From Cupriavidus lacunae (GTDB lineage Bacteria; Pseudomonadota; Gammaproteobacteria; Burkholderiales; Burkholderiaceae), in the NCBI RefSeq assembly GCF_003353055.1, contig NZ_QKWJ01000023.1, forward strand, positions 1-64,000: a stretch of 64,000 bases of DNA. The letters run 5' to 3'. A model generated the notes under the pieces. It made no database searches, was not told the origin of the DNA, and saw only the letters and a program-made list of their open reading frames with translations. The position numbers and the translations under genes are program-made. Shown here one piece after another: positions 29,600 to 38,642 of the stretch. The number at the start of each line of letters is the position of its first letter. Within the stretch, counting starts at the first letter, position 1.

Positions 29600-30937
29600 T
29601 CAAGCCGTGACGCCAGCCGGCAGCACCGCCTGCACCGCCCCCGCAAAACGCTCCACAATCCGGTCGATATCCTGCGGCGTGCAAATAAACGGCGGCGCGA
29701 ACAGCACGTGGTCGCCACGCACGCCATCGACCGTGCCCCCCATCGGATAGACCAGCAGGCCATTCTGCATCGCGGCAGATTTCAGCCGCGCATGCGTCTT
29801 CAGCGCCGGATCGAGCGTGGCCTTGCTGTCGCGCTCGGCCACGAACTCCACGCCAACGAACAAGCCGCGTCCGCGGATATCGCCCAGGTTGGGATGATCG
29901 CCCAGCGCCTCGCGCAGCCGCTCGCGCAGTTGCTCGCCGCGCGCGAGCACGTTGGCCAGCAGCTTGTCTTCGGCAATGGTGCGCTGCACCGCCAGCGCCG
30001 CGGCGCAGGCGGTAGCGTGGCCGATATAGGTGTGACCGTGCTGGAAGAAGCCGCTGCCGCCGACGATGGCGTCGTAGATCCGGCGCGTCGACAGCATGGC
30101 GCCGATCGGCTGGTAGCCGGCGCCCAGGCCCTTGGCGATGGTGACGATATCGGGCACCACGCCGTCCTCTTCGCACGCGAACAGGTAGCCGGTGCGGCCC
30201 ATGCCTGACATCACTTCGTCAAGGATCAGCAGCACACCGTATTTGTCGCACACGGCGCGGATGCGCTTCAGGTAATCGCCCACCGGCGGCACCGCGCCGG
30301 CAGTGGCACCCACCACGGTTTCGGCGACAAAGGCGGCCACGGTATCGGGGCCCAGTTCCAGGAACTTCGCTTCCAGCTCGTCGGCCAGGCGCTGTGCGTA
30401 CTGCGCGTCGGTCTCGCCGGCTTGCTGGTCGCGGTACGCATAGCACGGCGACACGTGGTGCGCCGGCACCAGCAGCGGCAGGAAGGGCTCGCGCCGCCAG
30501 GCGTTGCCCCCGATGGCGAGCGCGCCCAGCGTATTGCCGTGGTAGCTCTGGCGGCGCGCGATGAAGTGGCGGCGGCTGGGCTGGCCCACTTCGACAAAGT
30601 ACTGGCGCGCCAGCTTCAGCGCCGACTCCACCGCCTCGGACCCGCCCGAGACAAAGTAGACATGGTCAAGCTCGCCCGGGGCGGCCTGCATCAGGGTCTC
30701 GGCCAGCGTTTCCGACACCTCCGTGGTGAAGAACGAGGTGTGCGCGTAGGCGATGGTGTCGAGCTGCGCCTTGATCGCCTCGATCACGCGCGGATGGCCG
30801 TGCCCCAGGCAAGACACGGCAGCGCCGCCGGAGGCGTCAAGATAGCGGCGGCCTTCGCTGTCGATCAGTTCGATGCCCTGCCCGGCAACGGCAACGGGCA
30901 GCTTCTGGCGCGGATTGCGATGGAATACGTGGGTCAT
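29600..30937 (-). CDS. Class III PLP-dependent aminotransferase
   Basis: Omega-type aminotransferase of 445 residues. Family motifs: SGGSEAVESALKLARQY (97-113), SYHGNTLGAL (131-140), the ILDEVMSGMGRTG cofactor-binding stretch (238-250) and the PLP lysine Lys269 in TIAKGLGAGYQP. It resembles beta-alanine/4-aminobutyrate/putrescine-type transaminases; the amino donor is not clear from sequence. AGGAGGAGAT precedes ATG 30937. It is transcribed alone, between the chemoreceptor and the XRE-PAS regulator. Confidence 0.9.
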   Translation of the reverse strand: MTHVFHRNPRQKLPVAVAGQGIELIDSEGRRYLDASGGAAVSCLGHGHPRVIEAIKAQLDTIAYAHTSFFTTEVSETLAETLMQAAPGELDHVYFVSGGSEAVESALKLARQYFVEVGQPSRRHFIARRQSYHGNTLGALAIGGNAWRREPFLPLLVPAHHVSPCYAYRDQQAGETDAQYAQRLADELEAKFLELGPDTVAAFVAETVVGATAGAVPPVGDYLKRIRAVCDKYGVLLILDEVMSGMGRTGYLFACEEDGVVPDIVTIAKGLGAGYQPIGAMLSTRRIYDAIVGGSGFFQHGHTYIGHATACAAALAVQRTIAEDKLLANVLARGEQLRERLREALGDHPNLGDIRGRGLFVGVEFVAERDSKATLDPALKTHARLKSAAMQNGLLVYPMGGTVDGVRGDHVLFAPPFICTPQDIDRIVERFAGAVQAVLPAGVTA

Positions 30938-31084
30938 GATGGATCTCCTCCTGGTACAGGCGCGAGGGGTCCGGCGCTGTGGGAGATGCCATCATAGCGG
31001 AACGCGAAACAAACGCTCCACAACTTCCTTATCTGCAACAAACGATTTTATGCCACCGCATGACGTGAAAGGCCCGTCGCAATG

Positions 31085-31108
31085 AAAAAGGGCGGCAATA
31101 CATGCCGC
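31085..31108 (-). terminator. Intrinsic terminator after the XRE-PAS regulator
   Basis: On the minus strand: GCGGCA (31108-31103), 5-nt loop, TGCCGC (31097-31092), two bases, then a T5 run (31089-31085). It begins 12 bases past the stop codon. Confidence 0.8.
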
Positions 31109-31120
31109 ACTCGCCCCCTG

Positions 31121-32209
31121 TCAGGCTGATGTGCGTGGCTTGTCCGCCGCACGCTTGCGCGGGGCCTTGGCGCCGCCGGCTGGCGCTGGCGCAGCCGGAG
31201 CGGTGACATCCTGCGAGGCGCCGACCATGGTCAGGGCGTTGCCGTTCTCGTCCAGCGTGACCTCGCCTTCCTCATGGATATCGCGATGGCTGCCGTCGGG
31301 CAGCAGGATGCGGTAGTCGACACTGTACGGCGCCTTGTCGACGATGGTTGCGCGGATGGCGGCCTGCACGCGGGCGCGGTCTTCCTCGATGATCGACGCC
31401 AGGTAGCGGTCCATGGTCACCTTGAACGCCTGCGGGGCCCAGCCGAAGATGCGGTAGGCCTCGTCGGTCCAGGCGCAGTCGTCGGTCTGGATATTCCAGT
31501 ACCAGCCGCCCAGGTGGGCAATCTCCTGCGCCTTGGCCAGCAGCGCCTCGTTCTGGCGCAGTGCGGCCTCGGCGCGGCGCCGTTCGGTGATGTCCAGGCT
31601 GACGCCTATCATCTTGACCGGGCGCTGGTCGAAGTCGCGCACCAGCGTGGCCCGCGAGGAAATCCAGCGCGTGGTGTCCTCGTGCACGACGCGGAACTCC
31701 CACTCGTGCATCTCCTGCGCGCCCAGCGTACGCGCCAGCACCTCGCGCAGGCGCGCCACGTCGGCCGGATGGACGCAGGCCCAGAAGTCGTCCATGTTGC
31801 GGATATGGCGGCCGAACAGCGTGACGTCGTTGGACGAGTAGGTCAGGCCATCGGTCAGCACATTCCATTCCCACGTGACGATGCCCGAGACCTCCTGCGC
31901 GAACTTCATGCGCGCCTCGCTCTCCATGATTTCCGCCAGGTGCTTCTGGCGCAGCTCCTTGATATGCGGGTCAGAGGCGGTGCTGGCCTCCAGGTCGGCA
32001 ATGGCCTGCTCGCCGTAGCGCAGCCACAGCCAGTTGACGCCCAGGAAGCGCGCCAGCGCTAGCAGCCGCTCGTATTCGATCTCACCGCCTCGCGTCCACT
32101 TGTGCACCGCCGACGGCGACACCGAAAGCGCCTCTGCCACCTGCTTGAGCATGATCCTTTTGCCTTCCAGCACCCCCTTCAGGCGCGTGGCAAAAGTGTC
32201 TTCCGTCAT
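31121..32209 (-). CDS. XRE-HTH regulator with two PAS domains
   Basis: Probable ligand-sensing transcription factor of 362 residues. Residues 10-65 form a helix-turn-helix (LKQVAEALSVSPSAVHKWTRGG). Residues 103-209 and 227-335 are PAS domains of the PAS_3/PAC kind, each ending in the D-[IV]-T pattern (VSLDITERRR, ASQDVTAP). The C-terminus is basic and probably disordered. The ATG at 32209 is preferred because GGAGAG lies 6 bases upstream; ATG 32215 and TTG 32233 are also in frame. It is divergent from the Rieske oxygenase operon. The palindrome 32376-32407 and its copy 38383-38414 are the best candidates for its operators. An XRE domain joined directly to PAS modules is uncommon compared with sigma-54 or LuxR forms. 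Confidence 0.88.
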   Translation of the reverse strand: MTEDTFATRLKGVLEGKRIMLKQVAEALSVSPSAVHKWTRGGEIEYERLLALARFLGVNWLWLRYGEQAIADLEASTASDPHIKELRQKHLAEIMESEARMKFAQEVSGIVTWEWNVLTDGLTYSSNDVTLFGRHIRNMDDFWACVHPADVARLREVLARTLGAQEMHEWEFRVVHEDTTRWISSRATLVRDFDQRPVKMIGVSLDITERRRAEAALRQNEALLAKAQEIAHLGGWYWNIQTDDCAWTDEAYRIFGWAPQAFKVTMDRYLASIIEEDRARVQAAIRATIVDKAPYSVDYRILLPDGSHRDIHEEGEVTLDENGNALTMVGASQDVTAPAAPAPAGGAKAPRKRAADKPRTSA

Positions 32210-32235
32210 GGGCATCTCTCCGCTTTTTTTCAACC

Positions 32236-32270
32236 GATGGTGAATTGAGTAACTCGAACCTTACACCATC
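32236..32270. promoter_or_regulatory. Possible third half-site pair (GATGGTG ... CACCATC)
   Basis: Perfect 7-bp arms spaced 21 bp apart, just upstream of the regulator start. They contain the same TGGTGAA core as the two full operators, but the half-sites are arranged in the opposite order. This may be an autoregulatory site. Confidence 0.3.
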
Positions 32271-32335
32271 ACCGCAAATCGCGCGAATTGATAGTCATAA
32301 ACCATCGTGCGAAACATTTTCATCGATTTTTTGAA

Positions 32336-32365
32336 TTGCAGCACCCCTGCGCTCCTCACTAGACT
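32336..32365 (+). promoter_or_regulatory. Predicted promoter of the Rieske oxygenase operon
   Basis: TTGCAG (32336-32341), 18 bp, TAGACT (32360-32365). The 32-bp operator begins 10 bp after the -10 and would cover the transcription start. Confidence 0.45.
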
Positions 32366-32375
32366 TCCTCACACA

Positions 32376-32407
32376 TCACCAATAGTAATTTAATTAACTA
32401 CTGGTGA
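32376..32407. promoter_or_regulatory. Operator 1: 11-10-11 palindrome
   Basis: Left arm TCACCAATAGT (32376-32386), 10-bp AT-rich spacer, right arm ACTACTGGTGA (32397-32407); 10 of 11 arm positions pair. The start codon of the Rieske gene is 38 bp further. A near copy with the same spacing is at 38383-38414. Location over the likely start of transcription suggests repression. Confidence 0.65.
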
Positions 32408-32444
32408 ATCTACAAAGCACCGAGACCAACGAGGAGACAACCCC

Positions 32445-33566
32445 ATGCAAGAGACCACCGCCCCCGTCTGTGGCACCACCCCGCCGCTGGCCTACACGCT
32501 GCCGGCCCACTACTACACCTCGCAGGAAGTCTTCGAGCAGGAGAAGAAGACCATCTTCGCGCGCAGCTGGGTGTGCGTGATGCACAAGAGCCAGGTGGCC
32601 GAGAACAACCAGTACGCCACGGCGCAGGTGGCCGGCGAGAACGTGTTCGTGGTGCGCGGCCGCGACGGCGTGCTGCGCGCGTTCTACAACGTCTGCCCGC
32701 ACCGTGCCCATGAGCTGTTTGCCGATGGCGCGGGCAAGGCCAAGAACGTGATCACCTGCCCGTACCACGCCTGGTCGTTCGGCCTGGACGGCAAGCTGAT
32801 CCACGTGCGCAACGCCGAGAACGTGCCGGGCTTCTGCAAGGACAACGCCGGCCTGACGCCGGTGCGCGTGGAAGAGTTCTGCGGCCTGGTCTTCGTCAAC
32901 CTCGACATGGACGCGAAGCCGCTGGCCGAGCAGGCCGCCAGCCTGAACGACGAGATCCGCGCGCGCTGCCCAGACGTGGACAAGCTGGTGCCGGCGCACA
33001 AGCTCACCTATGAGATGAAGGCCAACTGGAAGGTGGTGGTCGACAACTACCTGGAATGCCTGCATTGCCAGACCGCGCACCCGGCGCTGGTGGAGTCGAT
33101 CAGGATGGAGACCTACAAGCACGAAGTGCGCGGCCTCTACACCAGCCAGGTGGGCCAGACCCGCTCGGGCAGCGACGCCTTCACCTACGACAGCGACGCC
33201 CCCAACACCGACTTCGCCGCGTACTGGCTGTGGCCCAACGTGACGCTGAACGTGCTGCCGGGCGACGGCAACTACGGCGTCTTCTACATGTTCCCGGTCG
33301 ACGCCGACACCACCATCCAGCACTTCGAGTTCTACTTCCGCGACAGCACGCCCACGGCCGAGCAGGAGCAGCTGATCGAGTACTACAAGAACGTGCTCAA
33401 GCCCGAAGACCTGAGCATCGTCGAATCGGTGCAGCGCGGCCTGAAGTCGCGCGGCTACCGCAACGGGCAGGGCCCGCTGCTGGTCACCGACGACAAGACC
33501 TCCGCCATCGGCGAGCACGGCGTGCAGCACTTCCAGCAGATGGTGCTGGACGCCCTGGCCGCCTGA
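32445..33566 (+). CDS. CntA/YeaW-type Rieske oxygenase, alpha subunit
   Basis: Oxygenase component of 373 residues acting on a quaternary amine. The Rieske [2Fe-2S] ligands are Cys84, His86, Cys105 and His108 (CPHRAHE, CPYHAW). The mononuclear iron site includes His207 and His212 in DNYLECLHCQTAH; Glu204 replaces the usual bridging Asp, as in carnitine monooxygenase CntA. The C-terminal LKPEDLSIVESVQRGLKSRG also matches that family. Known members release trimethylamine from carnitine, and some accept choline, betaine or gamma-butyrobetaine. Context (BetA- and BetB-like genes) makes choline or glycine betaine plausible. A GAGGAGACAAC site precedes ATG 32445. The reductase partner is probably the product of 40371-41324. 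Confidence 0.88.
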   Translation: MQETTAPVCGTTPPLAYTLPAHYYTSQEVFEQEKKTIFARSWVCVMHKSQVAENNQYATAQVAGENVFVVRGRDGVLRAFYNVCPHRAHELFADGAGKAKNVITCPYHAWSFGLDGKLIHVRNAENVPGFCKDNAGLTPVRVEEFCGLVFVNLDMDAKPLAEQAASLNDEIRARCPDVDKLVPAHKLTYEMKANWKVVVDNYLECLHCQTAHPALVESIRMETYKHEVRGLYTSQVGQTRSGSDAFTYDSDAPNTDFAAYWLWPNVTLNVLPGDGNYGVFYMFPVDADTTIQHFEFYFRDSTPTAEQEQLIEYYKNVLKPEDLSIVESVQRGLKSRGYRNGQGPLLVTDDKTSAIGEHGVQHFQQMVLDALAA

Positions 33567-33593
33567 CACGAACGCACCAACCGGAACCGCAGC

Positions 33594-35060
33594 ATGATCC
33601 AGACCCAGCTCTATATCGACGGCCAATGGCAGTCGCCCATCGACCACGGCACGCGCGCCATCCACAACCCGGCCGACGAAGCCGTGATCGCCCAGGCCGC
33701 CGAAGCCACCCGCGCCGACGCGCGCCTGGCCATCGCCGCTGCCCGCAAGGCCTTCGACGGCCCGTGGCGCCAGACCACGATCCGTGACCGCGCGAAACTG
33801 CTGAACAAGCTCGCCGGACTGATCGACCGCGACGCCGAGCAGCTCGCCAGGCTGGAATCGATCAATACCGGCAAGACGCTGACCGAGAGCCGCACCGACA
33901 TGGGCGACATTGCCGCCACCTTCCGCTACTTTGCCGGGCTGGTGGCGTCCGAGTCGGGCGCGGTCAACGAAGCGCCGCACCATGTGATCAGCCGCACCCT
34001 GCGCGAGCCGGTGGGCGTATGCGGCCTGATCACGCCATGGAACTACCCGCTGCTGCAGGCCGCGTGGAAGATCGCGCCGGCGCTGGGCGCCGGCAACACC
34101 GTGGTGATCAAGCCCAGCAACCTGACCCCGCTGACCACGCACCATTTCACGCAGCTGGTGGCGGAACTGGACCTGCCCGCGGGCGTGTTCAACCTGGTGA
34201 CGGGCGGCGCCGAAGTGGGCGCCGAACTGGCCGAGAGCCTGGACGTGGACCTGGTGTCCTTCACCGGCGGCGCCTTCGCCGGCGAGAGCATCATGAAGGC
34301 CGCCACCGGCAACTTCAAGCGCATCGGCCTGGAGCTGGGCGGCAAGAACCCGAACATCGTCTTTGCCGATGCCGACCTGGACGCCGCGGTGGACTACGCG
34401 CTGAATGCCGCGTTCTTCCACGCCGGCCAGGTATGCTCCGCCGGCTCGCGCCTGATGGTGGAGGACAGCAGCTATGATGAATTTGTCAGCCGCCTGGCCG
34501 AGCGCCTGCCGCGCATCGTGATCGGCAATGGCTTCCATGCCGAGACCCAGATGGGCCCGGTGCAGTCGGCGCAACAGCACGAAAAGATCCTGGGCATGGT
34601 GCAGGCCGGCATTGCCGAGGGCGCGCGCCTGGTGCACGGCGGCAAGCGGCCGGCGGGCGACGTGTTCAAGCAGGGCTTCTGGCTGGAACCGACGCTGCTG
34701 GCCGACGTGACGGCCGACATGAAGATTGCGAAGGAGGAGATTTTCGGGCCGGTGATCACGGCCGAGCGCTTCCGCGGCGAGGCCGAGGCGCTGCGTGCCG
34801 CCAACGACACCCCGTACGGCCTGGCCGCCGCGGTCTGGACCCGCGACCTGGACAAGGCCAACCGGATGTCGCGCGCGCTGCGCTTCGGCACGGTGTGGGT
34901 GAACGACTACCACCCCTACTTCCCGGAAGCGCCGTGGGGCGGCTACAAGGCAAGCGGCATCGGCCGCGAGCTGGCCCGCATCGGCCTGGACGAGTACACC
35001 GAGCTCAAGCACAGCTATATCAACCTCGCGCCCAAGGCGATGGGGTGGTTCGGCGCCTGA
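33594..35060 (+). CDS. betB: Betaine-aldehyde-type dehydrogenase
   Basis: NAD(P)+-dependent aldehyde dehydrogenase of 488 residues. Catalytic residues: Glu247 in LELGGKNP and Cys281 in [16 protein letters not shown] and FTGGAFAG line the cofactor site. The C-terminal [20 protein letters not shown] closely resembles betaine aldehyde dehydrogenase (GbsA/BetB), which makes glycine betaine from betaine aldehyde. If the Rieske enzyme acts on carnitine, malic semialdehyde would be the other possible substrate. It starts 27 bp after the Rieske gene and precedes a BetA-type choline dehydrogenase. Confidence 0.88.
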   Translation: MIQTQLYIDGQWQSPIDHGTRAIHNPADEAVIAQAAEATRADARLAIAAARKAFDGPWRQTTIRDRAKLLNKLAGLIDRDAEQLARLESINTGKTLTESRTDMGDIAATFRYFAGLVASESGAVNEAPHHVISRTLREPVGVCGLITPWNYPLLQAAWKIAPALGAGNTVVIKPSNLTPLTTHHFTQLVAELDLPAGVFNLVTGGAEVGAELAESLDVDLVSFTGGAFAGESIMKAATGNFKRIGLELGGKNPNIVFADADLDAAVDYALNAAFFHAGQVCSAGSRLMVEDSSYDEFVSRLAERLPRIVIGNGFHAETQMGPVQSAQQHEKILGMVQAGIAEGARLVHGGKRPAGDVFKQGFWLEPTLLADVTADMKIAKEEIFGPVITAERFRGEAEALRAANDTPYGLAAAVWTRDLDKANRMSRALRFGTVWVNDYHPYFPEAPWGGYKASGIGRELARIGLDEYTELKHSYINLAPKAMGWFGA

Positions 35061-35161
35061 GCCCACGCCCGGCGCACCCGCTGGCTTACTTCGCAATCAC
35101 GTGCGCGGCCGCCGCCCCCGGGCAACCGCGCACGGCGTCAAGCAAACAAGGAGATTGCACC

Positions 35162-36892
35162 ATGCAGGCAATCCATGAATACGACTACATCATCGTCGGC
35201 GCAGGCTCGGCCGGCTGCGTGCTGGCCGCGCGGCTGACCGAAGATGCCGGCGTCTCGGTGCTGCTGCTGGAAGCCGGCGGCCCCGACTGGCGCCTGGACT
35301 GGCGCACCCAGATGCCGGCCGCGCTGGCCTACCCGCTGCAGGGCACTACCTATAACTGGGCCTATGTGACCGAGCCCGAGCCGCACATGAACAACCGCCG
35401 CATGACGCAGGGCCGCGGCAAGGGGCTGGGCGGCTCGTCGCTGATCAACGGCATGGTCTATATCCGCGGCAATGCCATGGACTACGACGGCTGGGCGCAG
35501 GAAAAGTCGCTGGAGAACTGGAGCTACGCCGACTGCCTGCCCTACTTCCGCAAGGCCGAGACCTACGACAAGGGCGCCAACGACTACCACGGCGGCAACG
35601 GCCCGCTGCACGTGACCACGCCCAAGGCCGATATCAGCCCGCTGTTCAGCGCCTTTATCAAAGCCGGCGAGCAGGCGGGCTACGGCCAGACCGACGACCT
35701 GAACGGCTACCGGCAGGAAGGCTTCGGCCCGATGGACCGCACCACCACCGCGCGCGGGCGCCGCTGCAGCACTTCGCTGGCTTACCTCGACCAGGCCAAG
35801 GACCGTCCGAACCTGACCGTGCATACGCGCGCGCTGGCGGACCGCATCCTGTTCTCGGGGCAGCGCGCCACCGGCGTCTCATACATCCAGGGCGACCACG
35901 TGCGCGAAGCGCGCGCGCGCCGCGAAGTGATCGTCAGCAATGGCGCGATCGCCTCGCCGCAGTTGCTGCTGCGCTCGGGCGTGGGCAATGCCGATGAGCT
36001 GCGCGCGTTCGGCATCGACACAGTGGCGGACCTGAAGGGCGTCGGCGAAAACCTGCAGGACCATCTGGAGATGTACCTGCAGTACGAATGCACCAAGCCC
36101 GTGTCGCTGTACCCGGCGCTGAAGTGGTGGAACAAGCCGGCGATCGGCATCGAGTGGTACCTGCGCGGCACCGGCACCGCGGCCTCCAACCACTTCGAAG
36201 CGGGCGGCTTTATCCGCAGCAGCGATGACTTTGCCTGGCCCAACCTGCAGTACCACTTCATCCCGCTGGCGATGAACTACGACGGCAGCAACCCGGTGCA
36301 GTCGCATGGCTTCCAGTGCCATGTGGGCTCGATGCGCTCGCCCAGCACCGGCTTTGTCAAACTGGCCAGCCGCGACCCGCGCGTGAAGCCGCGGCTGCTG
36401 TTCAACTACATGGCGCATGACGTCGACTGGCGCGAGTTCCGCGCCGCGGTGCGCCTGACGCGCGAGATCATCGGCCAGCAAGCCATGGACCAGTTCCGCG
36501 GCCGCGAGATCAAGCCCGGCATGATGGTGCAGAGCGATGCCGAGATCGACGCCTTCGTGCGCGAGCACGCCGAGACCGCGCTGCACCCGTCCTGCACCTG
36601 CAAGATGGGCGATGCGTCGGACCCGATGGCGGTGGTCGACAACCAGGGCCGCGTGCACGGGCTGTCGGGGCTGCGCGTGGTCGATGCCTCGATCATGCCG
36701 AAGATCATCACCGGCAACCTGAACGCGCCCACCATCATGATGGCCGAGAAGCTGGCCGACGTGATCCGCGGCCGCGCGCCGCTGCAGCGCTCGACGGCGC
36801 CGTACTACAAGGCCGCCACCGCCGGCAGCAAGGCGGAGGCGGCGCGGCAGCCGCCAGCCACCGCGCGAATGCCGATGCCGATGCCTGCCTGA
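35162..36892 (+). CDS. betA: Choline dehydrogenase (GMC family)
   Basis: FAD-dependent oxidoreductase of 576 residues, the family length plus a short tail. The dinucleotide fold [17 protein letters not shown] is at the N-terminus, and the GMC signature [15 protein letters not shown] near residue 80. Long blocks agree with E. coli BetA from memory ([36 protein letters not shown]-like and [14 protein letters not shown] segments), and the C-terminal active-site region [20 protein letters not shown] is intact. It oxidises choline to betaine aldehyde, feeding the dehydrogenase encoded upstream. AAGGAGATT precedes ATG 35162. The last 35 residues are an alanine/proline-rich extension. Confidence 0.92.
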   Translation: MQAIHEYDYIIVGAGSAGCVLAARLTEDAGVSVLLLEAGGPDWRLDWRTQMPAALAYPLQGTTYNWAYVTEPEPHMNNRRMTQGRGKGLGGSSLINGMVYIRGNAMDYDGWAQEKSLENWSYADCLPYFRKAETYDKGANDYHGGNGPLHVTTPKADISPLFSAFIKAGEQAGYGQTDDLNGYRQEGFGPMDRTTTARGRRCSTSLAYLDQAKDRPNLTVHTRALADRILFSGQRATGVSYIQGDHVREARARREVIVSNGAIASPQLLLRSGVGNADELRAFGIDTVADLKGVGENLQDHLEMYLQYECTKPVSLYPALKWWNKPAIGIEWYLRGTGTAASNHFEAGGFIRSSDDFAWPNLQYHFIPLAMNYDGSNPVQSHGFQCHVGSMRSPSTGFVKLASRDPRVKPRLLFNYMAHDVDWREFRAAVRLTREIIGQQAMDQFRGREIKPGMMVQSDAEIDAFVREHAETALHPSCTCKMGDASDPMAVVDNQGRVHGLSGLRVVDASIMPKIITGNLNAPTIMMAEKLADVIRGRAPLQRSTAPYYKAATAGSKAEAARQPPATARMPMPMPA

Positions 36893-37061
36893 CCAGGCGG
36901 CGCGGCGCGCGGGCTTCCCGCCAGAACCCCTGACCGACGCATGTGCTGCCGGGACTACGGTCCCCGGCGGGCAGCGTGCGTCCGGTCGGCGCGCCGCGCA
37001 CCCACACCACCAAGCCGGCTACCCAGAACAAACCCAGACCGGCTGCAAGGAGGAGACTTCC

Positions 37062-37949
37062 ATGCTGCGCAAATGCTTTGCTGCAAGACGGGCCCTGCAA
37101 GGCGCCCTGCCCCTGTTGCTGTGCCAGGCGCTGCCCGCGCTGGCGCAGGCCAATGCCGACACCACCCTGGCGGTAGCGCCAGTGCCGCAGGTCACCGCGA
37201 CTGTGCCGCCGGCCGAAACCGCGGCAGCCACCTCGCCGCTGAGCGCCAACCTGACCCTGACATCCCAATATGTCTCGCGCGGCTTCCGCCAGACCTGGGG
37301 CAAGCCTGCCGTGCAGGGCGGCATCGACTACGCCCACCCGAGCGGCTTCTCCGCCGGCACGTGGATGTCGAGCATCAGCGACAAGTTCATCGAGGGCGGC
37401 ACGGTCGAATGGGACCTGTATGCCGGCTACACCGGCACCGCCGGCGATGTCACCTACGCCGGGCAGATCTACTACTACCTGTACCCGGGCGCGAAACTGC
37501 AGTCCGCACAGACCAAATACAACTACGGCGAGGCGGTCGCGTCGCTGACGTACAAGTGGTTCAACGTCAAGTACTGGCTGACCTATACGCCCGACTACTT
37601 CGGCTACAACAGCGCCTCGCTGCTTACCGGCAATGACCTGCACAGCCGCGGCTCGGGCTACCTGGACATCAACGGCACCTTCGACCTGGGCTACGGCGTC
37701 TCGCTGCTGCTGCACTACGGCCAGGAGCGCGTGCGCAACTTCGCCGCCTACAGCTTCCGCGACGTGCGCGTGGCGCTGTCCAGGGCCTTCGAGGGAGGCT
37801 GGACCGTGACCGGCGCCTATACCCGCGGCTGGGGGCGCACCGACGTCTACGACAAGTACACCACCGGGGCGCTGGATTCATCCGGCAACCCGTCCGTTTC
37901 CAACCCGCTGAAAAGCACGTTCCTGGTCTCGGTGACCAAGACGTTCTGA
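37062..37949 (+). CDS. TorF-family putative outer-membrane porin
   Basis: Outer-membrane beta-barrel of 295 residues. A signal peptide ends at ALAQA and a short linker follows. SANLTLTSQYVSRGFRQTW is the characteristic start of the TorF (Gcw_chp) family. Alternating hydrophobic and aromatic strands follow, ending in FLVSVTKTF with a terminal Phe for barrel assembly. AAGGAGGAGA precedes ATG 37062. It lies in the quaternary-amine gene cluster, so it may admit the substrate through the outer membrane. Confidence 0.85.
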   Translation: MLRKCFAARRALQGALPLLLCQALPALAQANADTTLAVAPVPQVTATVPPAETAAATSPLSANLTLTSQYVSRGFRQTWGKPAVQGGIDYAHPSGFSAGTWMSSISDKFIEGGTVEWDLYAGYTGTAGDVTYAGQIYYYLYPGAKLQSAQTKYNYGEAVASLTYKWFNVKYWLTYTPDYFGYNSASLLTGNDLHSRGSGYLDINGTFDLGYGVSLLLHYGQERVRNFAAYSFRDVRVALSRAFEGGWTVTGAYTRGWGRTDVYDKYTTGALDSSGNPSVSNPLKSTFLVSVTKTF

Positions 37950-37997
37950 CGGCAATCCTCAACCGCTGTTCCAACGCTTTACTGAGCGCATACCACC

Positions 37998-38300
37998 ATG
38001 GCCTCCCTGGGTCTTACCGACGCGACCGGACTTGTCGGCGTTGCCGCCTACGTTGCCGCGCACTTTGCCGTGCAGGTCCTGCACAAATCCCCGACCGGCA
38101 GGCTGGCCGTCGTCCTCAACGTGATCGGGCCGGGCTGCATCCTGATCTCGCTGACCGGCGCCTTCAACCTGGCGTCGTTCCTGACCCAGTGCTTCTGGCT
38201 GGGGCTGACGCTGCTGGGCTGGTGGCGCAACCGGCGGGCGGGGCGTGCGGTGGTGGAAACGCTTGGCGGGCCGCGCCCGGGACAGCCCGTGCAGCAGTAA
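37998..38300 (+). CDS. Small CBU_0592-like membrane protein
   Basis: Inner-membrane protein of 100 residues with about three hydrophobic segments (around 8-27, 37-55, 60-76) and a polar C-terminal tail. It matches the CBU_0592-like domain style (LVGVAAYVAAHFAVQ, NVIGPGCILISL, FNLASFLTQCFW). Function is unknown. It starts 48 bp after the porin and closes the first operon of the amine cluster. Confidence 0.7.
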   Translation: MASLGLTDATGLVGVAAYVAAHFAVQVLHKSPTGRLAVVLNVIGPGCILISLTGAFNLASFLTQCFWLGLTLLGWWRNRRAGRAVVETLGGPRPGQPVQQ

Positions 38301-38345
38301 GCAAGGGCCGGCCGGGACGCCTTGCAACGCGATACAAATCTTCCG

Positions 38346-38374
38346 TTGCCTTGGCTCCCCGCCGTTCCTATACT
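38346..38374 (+). promoter_or_regulatory. Predicted promoter of the permease-reductase unit
   Basis: TTGCCT (38346-38351), 17 bp, TATACT (38369-38374). Operator 2 begins 8 bp after the -10. Confidence 0.55.
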
Positions 38375-38382
38375 CACCCGAA

Positions 38383-38414
38383 ACACCATTGGTAATGTAA
38401 TTAACTTTTGGTGA
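38383..38414. promoter_or_regulatory. Operator 2: copy of the 11-10-11 palindrome
   Basis: Left arm ACACCATTGGT (38383-38393), spacer AATGTAATTA, right arm ACTTTTGGTGA (38404-38414). The spacer differs from that of operator 1 at one base of ten, and the right half with its flank TGGTGAATC is the same. Spacing from the -10 box is also nearly the same, so both promoters are probably bound by the same protein. Confidence 0.65.
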
Positions 38415-38490
38415 ATCGATAAAAACCGGCAAGCCATGCACCCTTGTAAATGGGCGTGTGGCAACCCCGGGATGACAACAGGAGACAACG

Positions 38491-38538
38491 ATGAGAAACG
38501 CCCCCAGAATCCCCGCCAGACATTCCCGACCGTCGTAG
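38491..38538 (+). CDS. Possible 15-residue leader peptide
   Basis: ATG with a strong upstream CAGGAGACAAC, then 14 codons and TAG. The peptide is arginine/proline-rich (MRNAPRIPARHSRPS). It lies between operator 2 and the permease. It may be a translated leader, a degraded gene start, or chance; no attenuator structure was recognised after it. Confidence 0.3.
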   Translation: MRNAPRIPARHSRPS

Positions 38539-38642
38539 CCCCCGGCAGGCAGTACCGCAACGTACCCACCCAGACCGCAGACGGCAGACCGTGACGGAGC
38601 CCAGCTCCAGATAAACGGCAACCCGGGAAGCAAGGAGACATC

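Larger units (their letters stand above)
38301..38642. other. 342-bp control region before the APC permease
   Basis: Contains a predicted promoter (38346-38374), operator 2 (38383-38414), a possible 15-codon leader ORF (38491-38538) and a 228-bp untranslated stretch from operator to permease start. No terminator for the upstream gene was recognised. Confidence 0.6.

Noticed and set aside
32394-35096. Long minus-strand open frame (900 codons) opposite the Rieske and dehydrogenase genes
   Set aside because: It spans two genes with clear catalytic motifs and the gap between them; composition is shadow-like.
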